Assembly: GCA_003503995.1 (NCBI GenBank)
Contig: DOCA01000052.1
Span: forward strand, 1-8,074
Length of the DNA stretch: 8,074 nt
Direction: 5' to 3'
DNA from: Holosporales bacterium
GTDB lineage: Bacteria > Pseudomonadota > Alphaproteobacteria > Caedimonadales > UBA9215
Under the pieces are notes generated by a model. The model searched no databases, was not told the DNA's origin, and saw only the letters and a program-made list of their open reading frames with translations. The position numbers and the translations under genes are program-made. Positions 1-3,423 of the stretch are shown here, in pieces; the stretch's first letter is position 1, and each line of letters begins with the position of its first letter.

Positions 1-8
1 ACTCAAAA

Positions 9-404
9 CTAAATCACTATAGCCCAAATTTCTTTCACGGTTTTTGGAGCATGCTTGCGAAGGCTCGTGAACAGAGTTTCAAGGGCGCGTCCGGCATGGC
101 CCTGGCGACGTTTTTCGTTATCAATTTCGATATGTCGTAAACGTAAGGTGCCAGCAGGGCTGGATTGATAAAGTTGGTTGCGGGTATCAGGGTAATATTG
201 CAAGAGGATGAGTCCAATTTTTCCACTTTCATCCATAATATCAAAGTTGACTTGGGTCATGGGGTTGACCCTTTCATCATAACTACATACAAGGTAGATG
301 TTATAACCCGGTATTCTATATTTGGATTTTGCAGCCCTCATGAAAGTGTCTTCTTGAGCATCAAGGCTACTGGCTTTGATATGGGGAGCAAAGCCTATAG
401 ACAA
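9..404 (-). CDS. Small GNAT-like protein, probably exported, start disrupted
   Basis: The best clue is the C-terminal third, a 'RLRHIEID' strand followed by RRQGHAG and a helix. This fits motif A of GCN5-related N-acetyltransferases (R/Q-x-x-G-x-G/A), the acetyl-CoA pyrophosphate loop. The protein stops at EIWAIVI, about where GNAT strand 5 would end, so motif B and the last strands are missing; the stop is at the window edge. The only canonical in-frame start is TTG at 404, with no ribosome binding site. The frame stays open upstream to 449 and there encodes a textbook Sec signal peptide (IFKKIPILFFTLLLSIGFA, then a HIKA/SS cleavage-like site), so TTG404 would fall inside that signal peptide. 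The real start may be AUA at 443 or a frameshift from ATG472, or the gene may be decaying. A promoter sits at 539-567. The GNAT assignment rests on one motif. Exported GNATs are unusual because acetyl-CoA is cytoplasmic; a host-directed protein is possible but speculative. Confidence 0.55.
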   Translation of the reverse strand: MSIGFAPHIKASSLDAQEDTFMRAAKSKYRIPGYNIYLVCSYDERVNPMTQVNFDIMDESGKIGLILLQYYPDTRNQLYQSSPAGTLRLRHIEIDNEKRRQGHAGRALETLFTSLRKHAPKTVKEIWAIVI

Positions 405-472
405 TAAGAGTGTAAAAAATAAGATAGGTATTTTTTTAAATATTTGTCGTCAAAAATCCCAGACGTCGTCAT
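395..472 (-). other. Leader ORF with A-AAA-AAA slippery heptamer entering the GNAT-like frame
   Basis: ATG at 472-470 opens a 25-codon frame ending in TAG at 397-395. Its codons 13-15 read TTA AAA AAA, which places the heptamer A-AAA-AAA (bases 431-437, seven T on the plus strand) in the correct phase for -1 slippage. A -1 shift there continues as ATA CCT ATC TTA and fuses 14 leader residues, ending KYLKK, to the hydrophobic core of the signal peptide of the downstream GNAT-like frame. One extra A in the run (RNA polymerase slippage, a sequence error or a recent deletion) would have the same effect. The ribosome binding site before ATG472 is weak (TAAGAAA). I see the arrangement directly; whether shifting occurs is inference. 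Confidence 0.35.
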
Positions 473-498
473 TTTCTTATAAACTAGACGTAGTCGTC
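446..498 (-). repeat. Three GACGAC units in the leader of the GNAT-like gene
   Basis: On the minus strand GACGAC occurs at plus 493-498, 465-470 and 446-451. The first two belong to a longer imperfect direct repeat, GACGACTACGTCT (486-498) against GACGACGTCT (461-470). They lie between the predicted transcription start and the signal peptide codons, in DNA that is otherwise A/T-rich. They could be a regulator site or chance. The second copy covers codons 1-4 of the leader ORF. Confidence 0.3.
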
Positions 499-538
499 GA
501 TCGCTCTTTCTTAGACTGTAACTTTTGGAATGACTATA

Positions 539-567
539 GGTATACGTTTTTTGTATTAGCCTGTCAA
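539..567 (-). promoter_or_regulatory. Sigma70-type promoter for the GNAT-like gene
   Basis: On the minus strand TTGACA (plus 562-567) is followed after exactly 17 nt by TATACC (plus 539-544). The -35 box is a perfect consensus and the -10 matches 4 of 6 bases. Transcription would start near 532. This gives a leader of about 60 nt before ATG472 or about 90 nt before AUA443. The -35 box touches the def stop codon, so this promoter separates the small gene from the ubiG-def transcript. Confidence 0.55.
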
Positions 568-568
568 A

Positions 569-1168
569 TTACCCGTCTTGCTTTTCTTTAGCCTCGGCCA
601 TTTTTTGAGACCGCATTTCGCGATAGGCACTGATGCTCATGAGTTTGCCTTCAGGGACTTTATCAATGCACAGGGTTCCTCGGATATGGTCGACTTCGTG
701 TTGGATAACACGGGCTAGAAATCCTTCGGCTTCTCCAGCAACAGACGTGCCATCGGGTAAGGTCGCTTTGTAAGCGATTTTTATAAAGCGCTTAACGGGT
801 CCTGCTAGATCATTAACAGAAAAACAGCCTTCATAATCTTCATGGAGCTCTTCCCCAATGCCCTCATAGGAAGGATTAACCCAAATGGTTTTAGGCATTT
901 CTTGGGTGAAGTCGGGGCGCCATTTTTTAAGTTCAGGACTGCAGATGGCTTCAAAAACAATCATTTGTTTAGGAGTACCAATTTGAGGGGCCGCAAGGCC
1001 AGCGCAGTTTTCTTCTACATCGTATTTTGCCTCGAGAATCTTTAAGGACTCTTGATCTTCAGGACTTAAAGGGAAAGCAATTTTTTGAGCTGGTGTTCGC
1101 AGTACAGAGCGTAGCTCTTGTGATTGATCATCATTATTGATAACAACGTAAGAAGGAAGATCTGTCAT
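569..1168 (-). CDS. def: Peptide deformylase
   Basis: Cytoplasmic metalloenzyme that removes the formyl group from the initiator methionine of nascent proteins. All three family motifs are present in this 199-aa reading: motif 1 GLAAPQ (57-62), motif 2 EGCFS (113-117) with the metal-binding Cys115, and motif 3 QHEVDH (156-161) with metal ligands His157 and His161 and catalytic Glu158. It should therefore be active. The stretch between motifs 1 and 2 is about 13 residues longer than in the 169-aa E. coli enzyme, and the N-terminus is also longer. The start is ATG1168 because AGGAG (1175-1179) lies 6 nt upstream; the frame stays open to 1252, with another ATG at 1225, but no ribosome binding site there. 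It follows ubiG by 94 nt on the same strand, not fmt, the usual partner of the housekeeping def, so it may be a second deformylase. Family assignment is very secure; its paralogue status is inference. Confidence 0.93.
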   Translation of the reverse strand: MTDLPSYVVINNDDQSQELRSVLRTPAQKIAFPLSPEDQESLKILEAKYDVEENCAGLAAPQIGTPKQMIVFEAICSPELKKWRPDFTQEMPKTIWVNPSYEGIGEELHEDYEGCFSVNDLAGPVKRFIKIAYKATLPDGTSVAGEAEGFLARVIQHEVDHIRGTLCIDKVPEGKLMSISAYREMRSQKMAEAKEKQDG

Positions 1169-1174
1169 GGGGGA

Positions 1175-1179
1175 CTCCT
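1175..1179 (-). promoter_or_regulatory. Ribosome binding site that sets the def start
   Basis: AGGAG on the minus strand, 6 nt before ATG1168. It is one of the strongest Shine-Dalgarno matches in the window and decides against the upstream ATG at 1225. Confidence 0.7.
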
Positions 1180-1262
1180 GTGTGATTAAGGTACTGTTTT
1201 GACAAGAAGAAAGGGCAAAATACATAAGGGTTATTATTTTTTGTTCATTTTTTTATTGGACT

Positions 1263-2003
1263 CTATTTCTTAACAGCGCTTAGCAGGTAATTGACATCAA
1301 GGTCATCGCTTAAGTTCCAGCTATTGGTGAAAGGATCAAGGGTTAGTCCTTTCAAAGATTGGAGGGCAACACCATTTTTTTCAAGATAGTCGTTTAATTC
1401 GGCGGGCTCAAGGAATTTATCCCATTGGTGGGTGCCTTTTGGAACCCAGCGCAAAATATATTCCGCGGCAATAATACCAAGGGCATAGGATTTTAGCGTG
1501 CGATTGAGAGTGCTCATGAACAGTTGGCCCTTTGGGCGCACAAGATCAGCACAAGATTTAACAAAGAGAGGCACATCGGCTACATGCTCAACAATCTCAA
1601 GGGCTGTTACGCAATCAAATTGAGCACCCGTTGCTGCAAGGTCTTCTGACGCCGTGCAGCGATAATCAATGGTGAGGCCAGAGAGAGTGGCGTGCTCTAT
1701 GGCCGTATCGATGTTTTCTTGCCCAGCATCAATGCCTGTTACCGTTGCACCAAGTCTGGCCAAGGGTTCGCATAACAAGCCGCCCCCACATCCCACATCC
1801 AAAATGCTCAGCCCCTCAAGGGGAAGGTTGTTTACACCAGTTTTGCCATCAGATTGTTTAAAGTGTGCCAGCATTTCATCGCGTAAAAAGGTCAAGCGCA
1901 GAGGGTTGATTTTATGCAGAGGTTTAAAGGGCCCTTGCTCATCCCACCATTGTGAGGCCTGAGCCGTAAAGGCATTAATTTCTTGAGGATCAACCGTGGA
2001 CAT
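1263..2003 (-). CDS. ubiG: Ubiquinone biosynthesis O-methyltransferase UbiG
   Basis: SAM-dependent methyltransferase performing both O-methylations in ubiquinone synthesis (the 2-polyprenyl-6-hydroxyphenol step and the final 3-demethylubiquinol step), acting at the inner face of the cytoplasmic membrane. At 246 aa it has normal family length. Motif I is ILDVGCGGGLL (67-77), followed by the acidic strand end VTGID (88-92) that binds the SAM ribose. FDCVTALEIVEHV (129-141) is the post-II region. STLNR (164-168) and the segment around AEYILRWVPKGTHQWDKFL (180-198) match the UbiG-specific membrane-contacting region, separating it from UbiE and other methyltransferases. The ATG start fits the N-terminus of the family (NAFTAQASQWWDEQGPFKPLH aligns with F-x-x-A-x-x-WWD), though its ribosome binding site is weak. 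A probable promoter lies at 2031-2059. It diverges from the orphan gene at 2166 and leads into def. In many Alphaproteobacteria ubiG sits beside lysC; here four genes separate them. Confidence 0.95.
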   Translation of the reverse strand: MSTVDPQEINAFTAQASQWWDEQGPFKPLHKINPLRLTFLRDEMLAHFKQSDGKTGVNNLPLEGLSILDVGCGGGLLCEPLARLGATVTGIDAGQENIDTAIEHATLSGLTIDYRCTASEDLAATGAQFDCVTALEIVEHVADVPLFVKSCADLVRPKGQLFMSTLNRTLKSYALGIIAAEYILRWVPKGTHQWDKFLEPAELNDYLEKNGVALQSLKGLTLDPFTNSWNLSDDLDVNYLLSAVKK

Positions 2004-2030
2004 GAGAGCTGCTTTCTTCAGTTGGTTCCC

Positions 2031-2059
2031 AGTATAGATCCAAAACTTTTCTCTTTAAA
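2031..2059 (-). promoter_or_regulatory. Probable promoter for ubiG
   Basis: Minus-strand TTTAAA (2054-2059, 4 of 6 to TTGACA) is followed after 17 nt by TATACT (2031-2036, 5 of 6 to TATAAT). Transcription would start near 2024, leaving a leader of about 20 nt before ATG2003. It is the best-spaced promoter-like pair in the 162-nt gap between the divergent genes. Confidence 0.4.
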
Positions 2060-2122
2060 GGGGTTTTCCTGGATGTATTTCATAATGAGGGAAGGGGGTA
2101 CCAACATTATAAATCTCAAATA

Positions 2123-2131
2123 TGCTATAAT
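2123..2131 (+). promoter_or_regulatory. Extended -10 promoter of the orphan plus-strand gene
   Basis: TGCTATAAT is a perfect TATAAT (2126-2131) preceded by TG one base away, the extended -10 element that can replace a -35 box. No good -35 is seen 17 nt upstream (AACATT). Transcription would start near 2138, giving a leader of about 28 nt. It lies about 90 nt from the ubiG -10, so the two promoters fire back to back. Confidence 0.5.
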
Positions 2132-2154
2132 GGAAAAAGAAGCGTTAGTTTTAT

Positions 2155-2159
2155 AGGGA
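2155..2159 (+). promoter_or_regulatory. Ribosome binding site for the GTG start at 2166
   Basis: AGGGA with 6 nt to GTG2166. An in-frame stop (TAG at 2154-2156) overlaps this site, so no longer in-frame start exists. This supports GTG as the start despite the unusual codon. Confidence 0.5.
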
Positions 2160-2165
2160 AGATTT

Positions 2166-2756
2166 GTGCATATATTGATTTCGACGGCGCTATATTTTAA
2201 AAATAAACCTCTTTTTTATCAAAAAGTCATTCAATTTTTAGACCATAAAAATATCTCATATATAAAGTATTTAGAAATCCATGTTGTTAAAAAAGGTGAA
2301 GAATCCTATTTGAATAGTTCTTTTAGAAAGAAGCTTATTAAACTGGCAGATTTAGAAAAGGTGATGGTGGGGGGTTTGCCGCCTGCTTTGCAGGAAGAGT
2401 CTAGCCCTCATGCTCAAATAGAGTTTGTTTTTGTGTGTTTAAGTAAAGATAAGCTTCCCGTTTGTGCTCTTGAAACCGGTGATACCTTTCAAGAAATAGA
2501 CACGCTGACATTTATGGAGGATCCCTATGAAGAATTGAAACTCGATTGTTCTTTTGCCTCTAAAAAGTATAATTTTTTTGTACCTCCAGAGTCGCAACTA
2601 ATGGCTGGGGGATATAGCATCAGAGATCTTAAACATCCCGTTTTTTATGAGGTTATTATTGGCGTTTCTATCTTTGTTCTTCTTATAGAAGACTCTGCAG
2701 AGCTTCCTATAGTTAAGTCTTTTTCAGAGGTTCCCAGCTTTCACCTACTGACGTGA
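2166..2756 (+). CDS. Unrecognised 196-aa protein, lone plus-strand gene
   Basis: I do not recognise this protein. It starts with GTG behind AGGGA. It opens with a short hydrophobic strand (MHILISTALYF) followed by a lysine-rich amphipathic region (residues 12-66), which could be the first strand and helix of an alpha/beta fold. A GGLPPAL loop (69-75) and an acidic stretch (102-128, with EIDTLTFMEDPYEELKLD) follow. Residues 159-174 (VFYEVIIGVSIFVLLI) are strongly hydrophobic. That segment could be a buried strand or a weak membrane segment; with acidic residues directly after it, a buried strand is as likely. There is no signal peptide. Codons are visibly richer in A and T than in lysC, ptsP or ubiG, and the gene opposes all its neighbours, so recent acquisition is plausible. 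It ends 19 nt before the convergent rodZ-like stop. It reads as a full-length gene with its own promoter; its function is unknown. Confidence 0.7.
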   Translation: MHILISTALYFKNKPLFYQKVIQFLDHKNISYIKYLEIHVVKKGEESYLNSSFRKKLIKLADLEKVMVGGLPPALQEESSPHAQIEFVFVCLSKDKLPVCALETGDTFQEIDTLTFMEDPYEELKLDCSFASKKYNFFVPPESQLMAGGYSIRDLKHPVFYEVIIGVSIFVLLIEDSAELPIVKSFSEVPSFHLLT

Positions 2757-2775
2757 ACAGATAGCTATAAAAATC

Positions 2776-3330
2776 CTATTCTACGGAGGGACGCAAAAGA
2801 TTAGAGAGTTCTTGTTCTAAGGAAGAATCAACATGATTTATGTTCCAAAAATAGCGTGCAACACCGAGGAAAATGAGGACGGCTACGGCGCTAATCCAGA
2901 GAATTCTTTTAGTTGGAAGAGTTGTTGTTTCAAGGTGTTGAGGAATGGAGAGCTTTTTATCTGAAGGAGCGGATTCAAAAATATCTTGTCTGAATTGATT
3001 CACTGTTTCTTGGGGATCAAGCCCAAGGTGGTGAGCATAAGATCGGACAAAACCCAGGGCATAAACTTGCTCGGGTAAGTTGTTGAAATCCATGGTTTCA
3101 ATGGCTTTAAGATAAGGCTCACTAATGCGAAGCTTGGCAGCAACACTCTTAATGGTTTCGTCCCGCGAACGTCGAGCCGCTTTAAGGGCTTCGCCAATGG
3201 TTTTAGCTTTAGGAAAATTATCTAGGGGATTAGAGGAGTTTTCGACAGCTTTAAGGAGAGTTGCTTTGGGTGTTTTTTCCTGATTTTCTGTTGCTTTTTC
3301 TTTACGAACAACTGCCTTTTTTTGTGCCAT
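2776..3330 (-). CDS. Short RodZ-like protein: HTH domain plus one membrane helix
   Basis: 184 aa. After a lysine-rich, low-complexity N-terminus (1-40) comes a Cro/CI-type helix-turn-helix of the RodZ class (about 44-115). TIGEALKAARRSRDETIKSV, KLRISEPYLKAIE and YALGFVRSYAHHLGLDP are typical of this family. A linker leads to a single membrane segment (about 143-161, ILWISAVAVLIFLGVARYF), and then only about 23 residues outside the membrane. Known RodZ proteins bind the actin-like MreB through this HTH and carry a periplasmic DUF4115 domain; total length is usually 300 aa or more. That domain is absent and the gene ends cleanly. ATG3330 is chosen because AGAGG lies 5 nt upstream; the frame extends to a TTG at 3423 but that part is AT-rich intergenic DNA. 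It is downstream of ptsP and has a probable promoter. The role (cell shape scaffold) follows from the family; a membrane-bound regulator is the alternative. Confidence 0.8.
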   Translation of the reverse strand: MAQKKAVVRKEKATENQEKTPKATLLKAVENSSNPLDNFPKAKTIGEALKAARRSRDETIKSVAAKLRISEPYLKAIETMDFNNLPEQVYALGFVRSYAHHLGLDPQETVNQFRQDIFESAPSDKKLSIPQHLETTTLPTKRILWISAVAVLIFLGVARYFWNINHVDSSLEQELSNLLRPSVE

Positions 3331-3345
3331 TGGTGCCTCTTTTGT

Positions 3346-3366
3346 AAAAAATTCTTTCTTAAGAAT
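3346..3366 (-). terminator. Weak hairpin and T-run between ptsP and the rodZ-like gene
   Basis: Minus-strand ATTCTT (3361-3366) pairs with AAGAAT (3351-3356) across a 4-nt loop and is followed by TTTTTT. The geometry is that of an intrinsic terminator, but the stem has a single G-C pair, so it would be weak at best. It may partly separate ptsP transcription from the gene downstream. Confidence 0.25.
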
Positions 3367-3372
3367 AGCATA

Positions 3373-3386
3373 CCCTATAAATAGGG
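3373..3386. promoter_or_regulatory. Palindrome CCCTATAAATAGGG at the predicted start of rodZ-like transcription
   Basis: Two perfect 6-bp arms around a 2-bp centre, in the 64-nt gap between ptsP and the rodZ-like gene. It would cover about +1 to +14 of the transcript from the promoter at 3394-3423, a typical repressor position. It could equally form a small RNA hairpin (CCCTA/TAGGG). Confidence 0.4.
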
Positions 3387-3393
3387 AAAGTAT

Positions 3394-3423
3394 ATTATAT
3401 TTTAATTTGATTATCTTTTGCAA
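3394..3423 (-). promoter_or_regulatory. Probable promoter for the rodZ-like gene
   Basis: Minus-strand TTGCAA (3418-3423, 4 of 6) is followed after 18 nt by a perfect TATAAT (3394-3399). It overlaps the last codons of ptsP, which end at 3395. Transcription would begin near 3387, directly beside the CCCTATAAATAGGG palindrome. Confidence 0.4.

Noticed and set aside
1169..1225. Longer def start at ATG1225 (218 aa)
   Set aside because: No ribosome binding site before 1225, whereas AGGAG is placed 6 nt before ATG1168; the extra residues do not look like deformylase.
1669..1962. 97-aa plus-strand frame inside ubiG
   Set aside because: Antisense shadow of the SAM-binding domain, rich in P, S and C from reversed codons; no family signal.
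3331..3423. Longer rodZ-like start at TTG3423 overlapping ptsP
   Set aside because: The added residues come from AT-rich spacer holding a promoter and a palindrome; AGAGG sits 5 nt before ATG3330, and the extension would put a second hydrophobic segment before the HTH.
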